Assembly (NCBI GenBank): GCA_025618425.1 | Contig: CM046850.1 | Coordinates: 22,053,907-22,117,906, forward strand | DNA length: 64,000 nucleotides | Source of the DNA: Heliocidaris tuberculata | Lineage: Eukaryota > Echinodermata > Echinoidea > Camarodonta > Echinometridae | Direction of reading: 5' to 3' | In this document: piece by piece, positions 57,300 through 64,000 of the stretch | Position numbering within the stretch: the stretch's first letter is position 1 | Layout: the number at the start of each line of letters is the position of its first letter | Made by a program: the position numbers and the translations under genes | Notes under the pieces: generated by a model | Told to the model about the DNA's origin: nothing | Databases searched by the model: none | Seen by the model: the letters and a program-made list of their open reading frames with translations, nothing else

Positions 57300-58105
57300 C
57301 TTTCTTGTCGTCCATAAAACATGACGTCATTTGGGACTATCCATACTTTATCTGACGGCACAGTTCGAGGTCTTGTGATTTCTTTCTGTCACTTGACATG
57401 CTCGAAGATATCTCTTAGCCCTTGATTGGTTGATTTTGTTCCAATTTGCCCACAGTCGTGCGACACCATCACATTCATTTACATATTCTTTCCATTCGAA
57501 GAAGTTCAATTTATTGCATGACACCCACTAAAGAAATCGACTGCTGGATTTTAGAGGCTTTCCTTTGTTGATCCTCTCAGAATTTTCATATTTCTGTAAA
57601 ATTTTTCCTCTCCTTCTTGTGCACTGCCATGCATGTTGGTTTCTTAGATAATCAATTTCATGTTTTGTACGTCTTCATGTCTTCGTTGTGCTCTGATTAT
57701 CTCAACTCAACCTATGTTAGGAGATGACCTTTAGAATACTGGTCTATATATTTCCCTCCTGTTTAATAGGCGGACTGCACCACGATCTGTTTCTTCATGA
57801 TCTACATGTATGTCTATACTTAAAAAGGTTAGACCATCTCTCCCTGGTTTGACAAAAGTTTTGTTTCGGGTCATCTGATGAAGGCTTCATTTTTGCCTGT
57901 ATTTACAGTAAGAGCCGCTGTCAAAACACAATTTCAACTCGGGTTATGCATGCACAGCTGAAATGGAAGATGACTCTCATTGGACATAAATATCTTTAGC
58001 CATGTTTGGCAAGTTTTCTGTCCACACTTTCTTACGAAGTGTTCACTGCATCTCGCAAAACTTTGGCTAAAGTATTTGAAGTGAAATCTGTCACGTCAGA
58101 ACAGT
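57300..58105 (-). pseudogene. Possible decayed coding remnant
   Basis: On the minus strand, stretches without repeats read as plausible protein between stops: one begins SDVTDFTSNTLAKVLRDAVN near 58105, another contains KHEIDYLRNQHAWQCTRRRG near 57670 and a third NKLNFFEWKEYVNECDG near 57510. Frame changes and stops lie between them. No family recognised; it could be an old transposon or a dead gene, or chance. Confidence 0.25.
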
Positions 58106-58629
58106 TGGCCCTATAACCATGATAACACTTGGTGATGACGGTTAATGATAGCACAATCATGATGCTTCACTTCACTGCAAAAAAGAGAAAAAAGGAATAA
58201 CGTAACCCATCTTTTTTAATTGTTTATTCGATCAATTTCATTTTAATCATTTAACCTGTTTTTTCCCTTGAGATATGAATTAGGGGCACTCGTGTTTACA
58301 ACAACAACAAAAAGAACGGTAAATGCAAAATTCATTAGCTTGCTTTCGTAGATTTAGGCCAACTGACATATTCTTTGACATTATTTCATTCATATTTTGA
58401 TTTTTACATAGAAAAAAAAAAGGAAAGGGGTTAGAAACCACTCACCATGAAAAGTATCATCTTTATTTCGCCATTGCAACATATCAGGTCTATGATGATA
58501 TCAGTATCATCCTCATCACCGCGTTATCAATGAATGAATGAGATGCATTCTTATTCCATACGTGCACTGCCTTTCATGCTGGCTTGGCACTATTCACATC
58601 GCGATCCGGCGGTAAAACAACGTCCTGCG

Positions 58630-58676
58630 ATGTTGCTTGTGCAATGTTGCTTGCTGGTGTTGCTTGCTGGTGTTGA
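58630..58676. repeat. GTTGCTTGCTG short tandem repeat
   Basis: Three to four units of a 14-bp word. Confidence 0.75.
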
Positions 58677-59042
58677 TAATGGCACTTTATCTTATACCTG
58701 AAAATATATTTAGTACAGTAATGTGTTTAGCAACGACATGATAAATTGCAAAGATAGCCCATGAAGAAAAAAATATTTTAAGTCTAACAATGATTTCTTT
58801 AAATATTTGCTATCGTAAATTCATAAACCGTGACTTTTCTGTAACTATTCAATCTATTTTTGAAGTATTATGATCATTATGATGACCAATTAAAAAGAAA
58901 GAAAAGAAGTTATAAGAAGAAGAATGCTTACCGGTGATAGGTACGGTCGCCATCTTTGTTTCCACCCCAGCAACACAAGTCATAGCATTGACTGTGTTTG
59001 ATCTTCATCGCAGTGATCCACATCCCAACCCAAGACTCCTGT

Positions 59043-59083
59043 TTACCAATCCTCATCATCACTGTCACTGTCCAGGAGAAGTC
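59043..59083 (-). CDS. Terminal coding exon of the 59-62 kb gene
   Basis: Acceptor TCAAAAG after a 16-base C run on the sense strand. Two bases complete Arg, then LLLDSDSDDEDW and TAA. The acidic, Trp-final end agrees with the rest of the protein. A short exon; another acceptor is possible. Confidence 0.5.
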
Positions 59084-61809
59084 CTTTTGAGGATCGGGGG
59101 GGGGGGGGGGGTGTTAGAAATTGTTAAATATTCAGATGATTAACATTAATGCTTATTTTCCACGTCCGGAAAGATGTGATGACCTTTTCATTTTTTCTTC
59201 TTCTCTCTTATTTCTCCCTTTTTTAGTTTTTTTTTTTTTTTTTTTTATAGTTCTTTCAAACATACAATGAAAAAAATATAGACGTAAGTAAAATAATTAA
59301 GGAATTTGCTTTTCTTTGATGCTACATGGCATCTTGTGTTGACAGCCAGAAAGGCGTTAACAATATGTCAAAATATATGATTTAGCACTCTTCTGGAATT
59401 TCAGCAGACGGTGTCATAACAAAAAATTAAATCCCGATTCATTAATCTTTTGATAAATCCTATCAAAATCCTTTCAATTAGTGCTAATGTACATCTACTT
59501 ATCTGTTTATAATATCTTAGGGTCGTTTTTATTTCACTCTCACCCCAAATGATTTGGGGTATCCAGGATTTTTCTAAGTAAACTACTTACTCCAGGCAAC
59601 AAAGTCGTAGTTGGCAGTCTTGTCACGCCTATAAGAGGTCGATGGTTGATCGGGATCTGTCTCGTCGTCAGTATCGACGTCCGATTCGATACCAGACTCT
59701 GGGTGACCTGGTTGAAATATCAATCAATATTTGAACAAGTGTAGGGTGGCGGGATGGACCAGGAATAATGAATTGGTTGAATCTAAACTGCTCAATTAAT
59801 TATATACTGCCTCCTTTGTGAGAATTAATGGGGATCAACTTCCATTTGCCGCCCCCCGTCCTTTCCCCATAACGAACCACCTTTATTAACTAATTACAAT
59901 TTTTATCAATTAATTTATTTTTATTATTCATTTCCTTATTTCCTCCTCCTCCTCTTCTACCTTGTTCTACATCATTTTTATTCCTTCTTATCCTTCTTCT
60001 TCTTTTTCTTCTTCTTCTTTTTCTTCTTCTTTTTGTTGTTGTTCTTCTTATAATAATAGTAAAAGCCCTTTTCTTCTTCTTTTTCATCCTCTTCTTCTTC
60101 TTCTTCTCCTTCTTTTTCTTCTTCATTTTCTTTTTCCCCTTCTCTTCTACTTCTCCTCTCCTTCTCCCTTCCTTCTCCTCATTCTTCTGCTCCTTCTTCT
60201 CCCATCTATCATTTGAACCAACCTTGATGGGGAGTTTCCCCAGTGCCGACCACGGATCTCTCCACTTCCTTCATGATATCACGGAAGAATTGGGAGACAC
60301 CGGACTTGATGCTGTCGTGGATGAAGGCCCAGAAATTCGATGCAAAGGCTAGATATCTCCTTGGGCCACCTGATTAAAACAAACAAATTTACTAACTTAA
60401 GGCTATATAATCATAAAGATCTATGGAAACTCTAATGGCTTATTGATTTGGTTATTGGTTAGTAGTAGTACAATGTAAATTGATTAGTTTGAATACCAAT
60501 ATCTATATAATTACATATTTTTTTATTCTTCAATTCTTTCCCGCGGGGTTGAGATTGATTTTCATCTGTCTTATAACATTTCCTTTATTATGACGCCTTT
60601 GCTTTTATTCAATCACCAATAAATCCATAAATCCAATATTTTATTAATTTTTCACCAACCTGAGGGAGTATGATCTCCTGTTTCCTCAGTGCCGAGCACG
60701 ATCCATCCCTGGTCGACGTCCGTCCCATCGTCCTCCTCCCCCATTACGATATCGTGGACGAACTTGAGCCCGGCACGGTAGCAGACGTGGAAGGCGTTAC
60801 GGATGTAAGCCCAGAAATTGGATGTAATGTTAGAATATCTTCCTGGGTTGCCTGATTAAAATGATGATTAGAAATCATTGATTAAATGAGATGGCAGATA
60901 TTTTAACAAAAAATATATTACTTTATGAATTTTTCATTGGAAGCATAATGAATGATGGATATCTATATAAATGAATGATTCATTTCTATTACGATTCATT
61001 ATCCTGTCATCTTATATCTTGATGACACCATTTCTTTTATTTATTCCCTATAATGATACCTTGTAATCATTCAATCATTCCAAACTTTGATTACTAAATT
61101 TTGACATTCATTGCCTTCTCCTTCTTCTTCTTCTTCTTCTTCTTCTTCTTCTTCTTCTTCTTCTTCTTCTTCTTCTTCTTCTTCTTCTTCTTCTTCTTCT
61201 TCTTCTTCTTCTTCTTCTTCTTCTTCTTCTTCTTCTTCTTCTTCTTCTTCTTCTTCTTCTTCTTCTTCTTCTTCTTCTTCTTCTTCTTCTTCTTCTTCTT
61301 CTTCTTCTTCTTCTTCTTCTTCTTCTTCTTCTTCTTCTGCAATTTTTTATCCTTTGAACGAACCTGGGGGAGGACAATCTCCTGTTTCCCCAACAACGAT
61401 TACGGCTCCCTCCTCGTCTACGTCCATTTCATCCTCATCCTCCTCCTTCACGATATCGTAGACGAACTGTTGGCCGGCCTGGTTGATGCCATAGAAGGCG
61501 TTGAGGATGAAGATCCAGATCAAGGAGATCACGAACTTGACCTCGATTCCATCAACGCAACTGTCGTCCTGTTTCTCCTGCTCCTGCTCCTGCTCCTCCT
61601 GCTCCTCTTGCTCCTTCTCCTCTTCTTCCTCCTCCTCCTCCTCCTTTTGATCAGTACTGCACTCATTGTCGGTGTCTTGTTATTGGAAAATATCAAATAA
61701 GAATTAAGAAATACTGCAATTTATTGACCATGAACATGATGAAGCCACACGAAATTGTTCTTGGTTCAGATACATTACTTATAAGGATGAAGAGTAGCAC
61801 ATCGAACAT
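59043..61809 (-). CDS. Unrecognised acidic protein with tandem duplicated exons (gene model)
   Basis: Joined exons 61675-61364, 60851-60660, 60369-60223, 59707-59591 and 59083-59043 keep a single frame, all junctions in phase 1, ending in a TAA stop. A candidate first exon is 61809-61779. The model gives about 279 residues. It begins with a Glu/Gln-rich tract, then three related modules, each a Trp/Phe-rich hydrophobic or amphipathic segment followed by D-I-[VM] and an acidic linker ending near G-x-E-T. The C-terminus is DSDSDDEDW. I do not recognise the family. A membrane-associated or scaffold role is possible from the hydrophobic segments but not shown. Donors of the three repeat exons are all GTTNGT, shared by descent. 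The 5' end is uncertain. Confidence 0.6.
59084..59590 (-). other. Intron between acidic exon 4 and the terminal exon
   Basis: Contains one family A hairpin (59332-59408), a T run near 59229 and the 16-base G run (plus strand) at 59096-59111 next to the acceptor. Confidence 0.5.
59332..59408. repeat. Hairpin repeat family A, copy 6
   Basis: TGTTGACAGCCAGAAAGGCG with right arm CACTCTTCTGGAATTTCAGC then AGA. Lies in the last intron of the 59-62 kb gene. Confidence 0.7.
59591..59707 (-). CDS. Acidic exon 4 of the 59-62 kb gene
   Basis: 117 bases, phase 1 both ends, acceptor TCAACCAG, donor GTAAGT. Reads HPESGIESDVDTDDETDPDQ, then a basic RRDK and NYDFVAW. It shares only the G-x-P start and acid run with the other modules. 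Read-through past the donor would stop after two codons. Confidence 0.6.
59708..60222 (-). other. Intron with TTC/TCC-rich tract
   Basis: Plus-strand pyrimidine tract at about 59938-60205, so the sense strand is GAA/GGA-rich. ORFs reported across it (poly-Lys/Arg or poly-Ser/Leu) are low-complexity artefacts. Confidence 0.6.
60223..60369 (-). CDS. Repeat-module exon 3
   Basis: 147 bases, phase 1 both ends, acceptor TTAATCAG, donor GTTGGT. Reads GPRRYLAFASNFWAFIHDSI, then SGVSQFFRDIMKEVERSVVG, TGETPHQ. Nucleotide similarity to exon 2 continues into the upstream intron (both have TTTTAATCAG before the exon), so the duplication included flanking intron. The acidic linker is shorter than in exon 2. 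Confidence 0.7.
60660..60851 (-). CDS. Repeat-module exon 2
   Basis: 192 bases, phase 1 both ends, acceptor TTAATCAG, donor GTTGGT. Reads NPGRYSNITSNFWAYIRNAF, then AGLKFVHDIVMGEEDDGTDV, WIVLGTEETGD. Aligns with module 1 from the NAF word through DIV to GETGD, and with module 3 from PxRY onward. Confidence 0.7.
61116..61338. repeat. Long (TTC)n / (GAA)n microsatellite
   Basis: About 220 bp, some 73 nearly perfect triplets, in the intron between module exons 1 and 2. The sense strand of that gene carries GAA. All frames through it read as homopolymers. Confidence 0.97.
61364..61675 (-). CDS. Exon with Glu/Gln-rich tract and repeat module 1
   Basis: 312 bases, phase 1 both ends, acceptor ATAACAAG, donor GTTCGT. 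Codes DTDNECSTDQK, a stretch of about 30 residues nearly all Glu, Gln and Lys, then VKFVISLIWIFILNAF (strongly hydrophobic), GINQAGQQFVYDIV, an acidic block with EEDEDEMDVDEE and VVGETGD. The hydrophobic part is long enough to enter a membrane. The Glu tract comes from GAG/GAA triplets and probably arose from a microsatellite. Confidence 0.6.
61779..61809 (-). CDS. Candidate first exon of the 59-62 kb gene
   Basis: ATG followed by a hydrophobic run, MFDVLLFILI, then one base before a GTAATG donor, phase 1, matching the next acceptor. It could be a short signal-type or membrane N-terminus. The intron would be only about 103 bp and the donor is weak, so this is tentative. Confidence 0.25.
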
Positions 61810-61817
61810 TATTTTTC

Positions 61818-61818
<1 letters not shown>

Positions 61819-61855
<37 letters not shown>

Positions 61856-61922
61856 TCTCACACACACCCACACCCACACACACACGCACACACGCGCACA
61901 CACACACACCCACACACACACT
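61819..61922. repeat. CT then CA microsatellite
   Basis: (CT)n runs into CACACACCCACACC-type units, ending near 61922. Confidence 0.95.
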
Positions 61923-61983
61923 CTGTCTTTATCTTTCTCTCCCCTATCCATCTACCTCCCCCTCTCTCCCCTTACTCTCTTTT

Positions 61984-62050
61984 TTTCTCTCTCTCTCTTT
62001 CTGTTTTTCTCTTTCTCCTTCTCCTCCCTTTCTTTCTCTCTCTCTCTTTT

Positions 62051-62081
<31 letters not shown>

Positions 62082-62100
62082 CTCCACTCTCTCGCTCCCT
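61984..62100. repeat. CT-rich tract
   Basis: CT with sparse T and C runs; lies directly upstream of the plus-strand exon at 62113 and could act as its pyrimidine tract. Confidence 0.85.
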
Positions 62101-62112
62101 CACTCTCATTAG

Positions 62113-62211
62113 AGGTAACGCATTTGATCAGCCATACATATCGGGCTCACCTTGCAGCCAATGCCCAGCCGCTTACGACGGTGGCTGCGAAGAAAACATG
62201 TGCCAATGTAA
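62113..62211 (+). CDS. Exon of a CAP-superfamily (CRISP/PI16-like) protein, partial
   Basis: After CTCTCATTAG the plus strand reads GNAFDQPYISGSPCSQCPAA, then YDGGCEENMCQ, and meets a GTAAGT donor after one base of the next codon. The pattern GN...PY..G.PCS.CP...C..N.C is the conserved C-terminal segment of CAP-domain secreted proteins; the cysteines would form disulphides. The upstream exons with the CAP His/Glu core were not found in the window. It may belong to a gene whose other exons lie far to the left, around the minus-strand gene, or be an isolated remnant. Confidence 0.6.
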
Positions 62212-62734
62212 GTCGTGCATTTTCGAAAATGTTTACTTATGATTTTATTACGTTCCCTTTATGTTAGAAATCGTCATTATTATGCCTACAGGGTGTCCAA
62301 AAAAATACGAGATTTTGATTGATAGTCTCTTAAAAACTACTTAACAATCCTCAATGATATTTCGTAATGACATTTCGTAGACATGTCATTTCGTTGGTAA
62401 TCTTGTACATGTAGAAGTATATTTTTTTATCTTCATGTAACTTGCACAACGATTATCATATTTTCTCCTCCTTTTCTCCCTCAAATCTTCTTTTTCTCTC
62501 TTTTTTTTTGGTTGTTGTTGCTTTTCTTCTTCTCGTGTTTCTTCTTGTTTCTTTCCTTCTTCTACACTTTCTTCTTTTCCTTCTTCTTCGTCATCTACTT
62601 CTGTCCCCTTCTCCTCCCCTCCTCCTCTTCCTTCGTCTCCTCTTCCTTTCTTCTTCTTTTTCCCCCTTCTTCTTCTCTCTATCTCGGTACTGTTTTACTT
62701 CCATTCTTTTATGATGTCTTTTTTTTTTCTTCAG
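62212..62734 (+). other. Candidate intron of the CAP-like gene
   Basis: Flanked by GTAAGT and TTCTTCAG. Contains a pyrimidine-rich stretch at about 62460-62730; ORFs there are low complexity. Confidence 0.4.
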
Positions 62735-62742
62735 TGGGTTAG
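62735..62742 (+). CDS. Candidate terminal coding exon of the CAP-like gene
   Basis: Strong acceptor (long T run then CTTCAG). Joined in phase to the exon at 62113-62211 it gives Leu-Gly-stop right after the last Cys-Gln, a natural end for a CAP protein. Very short, so tentative. Confidence 0.4.
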
Positions 62743-63150
62743 ATGATGGATAATACAGATGATGTTTGCTGCCACCTTCGATGAAATGCAGTCACATTAT
62801 AGTGTAACGCAAAAGAGCACCATGCTCCTCTTCTTTTTAGTAAATTATTGATTTCAATCGTCAATCAGATCCAGATGGAGTAAATGGTTATTTCATCTTA
62901 ATTTCTCACAAGTATATTTCATTTAAACTCATATAGGTCATATAAATGGTAAAATCATGTTTTTTAAAAAAAAAAGTCTTCGATACTTCATTTACTAAGA
63001 ACGGCGTGGGATGAAAACTAAAAAATTGAAAAAAAAAAATAACAAAATAGAAAGTTGAATAATAGGTACATGAATATAATATCAGATAATGTACACTGAC
63101 TTTCAGTGATAAATCTATAAGGCATTTTCATCATTGCATGGACGCTTTTT

Positions 63151-63246
63151 CTATCGTGCACTAGCTGCAAGATTCAAATTTACGAAACCAGCTGCATTAA
63201 ACTCATAGCCGCCTTCTTTAAAGATTCTATTATATTCAAAGCATGT
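63151..63246 (-). CDS. Terminal exon of an unidentified gene running off the right edge
   Basis: Minus strand: acceptor TTTTTATTTTCAG, then 31 codons in phase 0 and a TAG stop at 63151-63153. The peptide reads TCFEYNRIFKEGGYEFNAAG, then FVNLNLAASAR. Not low complexity and has a strong acceptor, so likely real. I do not recognise the family. The preceding exons must lie beyond 63247, probably outside the window. Confidence 0.5.
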   Translation of the reverse strand, partial: TCFEYNRIFKEGGYEFNAAGFVNLNLAASAR

Positions 63247-63627
63247 CTGAAAATAAAAACGTAGTATAATTACAACAAAAACGTGTATTTCGTTTAAGTT
63301 TTATATGTTTATCTGTTTTAAATCAATACAACGCTTGAAATGAAATAGTAGAAACAGAAAAATCTGAGAAACATACTCGTGACTCGTAAATCGGACAAAG
63401 ATATGAATATTTGAAAGTTGACATAACTAGAAAATATGGGGAACCTCCTATTTACATTTTGTTCGTGCATGAGTGATATCATATACGTGGAAAACTGGTC
63501 TCATGTAGGTCGCTACAAATATTTTTTTCTTCTTCAAAACCCCTTTTTCCCCCAATGTTAAAATGACACAAGAGGCCCTTTTACATTATGGATAATAGAA
63601 CTGCAGTGTAATTGTCCTCCTGTGAGA

Positions 63628-63650
63628 GGGGGGGGGGGGGGGGGGGGGGG
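63628..63650. repeat. G homopolymer run (23)
   Basis: Uninterrupted G, followed by AGAGAGA. Confidence 0.95.
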
Positions 63651-63734
63651 AGAGAGAAAGTATTTTTCTTTCCTCGCCTGACAAGCAAAAGAAAAAACAC
63701 ACAAAAAAAACACACGTTATTTTACACGATTGGT

Positions 63735-63890
63735 GGGAGGTTTTTTTCATAAAGCGGGAGATTTACATGTTTGGCGGGAGAGCGGCAGGAAGGTCGTGGT
63801 GGCAGGAGTCTCCCGCCACGATGGTGGGACGGCGGGAGAATGAGCGTGGTGGAGTGAGGCTCCCGCCAAAAGCGGGAGGGTTGACAGCCC
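63735..63890. repeat. GGCGGGAG minisatellite with inverted units
   Basis: GGCGGGAG or AGCGGGAG occurs four to five times on the plus strand, and CTCCCGCC twice in inverse orientation, allowing local GC-rich hairpins. Confidence 0.85.
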
Positions 63891-63896
63891 TGTTTT

Positions 63897-63974
63897 AACT
63901 TAAGTTTAGTGTTTGGGTTAGATAGGTATAGTGTTTGGTCCACGGTTGAAGTTTAGCATTCAGTTAATTGACTG
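63897..63974 (+). repeat. Dispersed telomere-like repeat, copy 3
   Basis: GTTTGGGTTAGATAGGTATA then GTGTTTGGTCCACGGTTGAA and AATTGACTGG. Matches copy 2 along its whole length. Confidence 0.8.
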
Positions 63975-64000
63975 GAAGCAATTTTCGCCGTAGCATGTGT

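Larger units (their letters stand above)
51111..59042. other. Intergenic region between YAP1 and the 59-62 kb gene
   Basis: No supported coding exon. Contains AT, CT, AG and ATC microsatellites, a family B palindrome, a 221-bp inverted repeat, a short hairpin and a possible decayed coding remnant (57300-58105). Confidence 0.65.
63247..64000. other. Right edge of the window
   Basis: Contains a 23-base G run (63628-63650), a GC-rich minisatellite (63735-63890) and a telomere-like repeat copy (63897-63974). No exon seen. Confidence 0.6.

Noticed and set aside
58929..59042. Further coding frame downstream of the TAA at 59043 (contains a WGGNKDGD-like word)
   Set aside because: Its phase does not match the preceding exon; treated as likely 3' UTR.
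59890..60216. Lys/Arg-rich and Ser/Leu-rich ORFs
   Set aside because: Low-complexity translation of a TTC/TCC tract inside an intron.
61094..61700. Long poly-Lys, poly-Arg, poly-Phe and poly-Ser ORFs
   Set aside because: They are readings of the (TTC)n/(GAA)n microsatellite, not proteins. Only the minus-strand frame of the exon at 61364-61675 is kept.
62140..62200. Minus-strand mini-exon opposite the CAP-like exon (acceptor TTCTTCGCAG, donor GTGAGC)
   Set aside because: Splice-like words exist but the 34-base product has no support, while the plus strand shows a cysteine pattern of a known family.

Overview
This is a eukaryotic nuclear window: AT-rich, sparse coding, GT-AG introns, and many microsatellites, homopolymer runs and small palindromic repeats. 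The main gene is a YAP/Yorkie orthologue in the single-copy, pre-YAP/TAZ state. That gene, the recurrent TACATGTA-type words, the long poly-C/poly-G runs and the many hairpin MITE-like elements suggest a marine invertebrate deuterostome, most likely a sea urchin. The taxon is inference.

About two thirds of the window is one minus-strand gene. Its eight coding exons, from the start codon at 50267 to the stop at 7209, were assembled from translation, splice consensus and reading phase. They give an uninterrupted model of 526 residues: TEAD-binding region and three LATS sites (exon 1), WW1 (split over exons 1 and 2), WW2 (exon 3), Gln/Ala-rich linker (exon 4), coiled coil (exon 5), a short cassette exon (exon 6), a fourth LATS site with phosphodegron (exon 7), and an acidic activation domain ending in the PDZ ligand FLTWL (exon 8). 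The two largest introns (about 17 and 14 kb) and the first 7 kb of the window are repeat-rich non-coding DNA.

Between 51 and 59 kb lies intergenic DNA with a 221-bp near-perfect inverted repeat and a possible decayed coding remnant. At 59.0-61.8 kb there is a second minus-strand gene that I do not recognise. It has tandemly duplicated, symmetric phase-1 exons, each coding a Trp-containing amphipathic or hydrophobic segment followed by an acidic linker, with a Glu/Gln-rich N-terminal part and an acidic C-terminus. Its introns carry purine-rich (GAA)n tracts on the sense strand, one of them about 220 bp. This is the best candidate for a lineage-restricted, undescribed gene.

At the right end, two plus-strand exons look like the C-terminal end of a CAP-superfamily protein, and a minus-strand terminal exon at 63151-63246 belongs to an unidentified gene running off the window.

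The non-coding part holds several repeat families worth attention: a roughly 75-bp hairpin in six two-armed copies; five roughly 150-bp palindromes that share only their ends and a TGATTGG core; several other MITE-like inverted repeats; and a three-copy dispersed repeat with degenerate telomere-like TTAGGG motifs.
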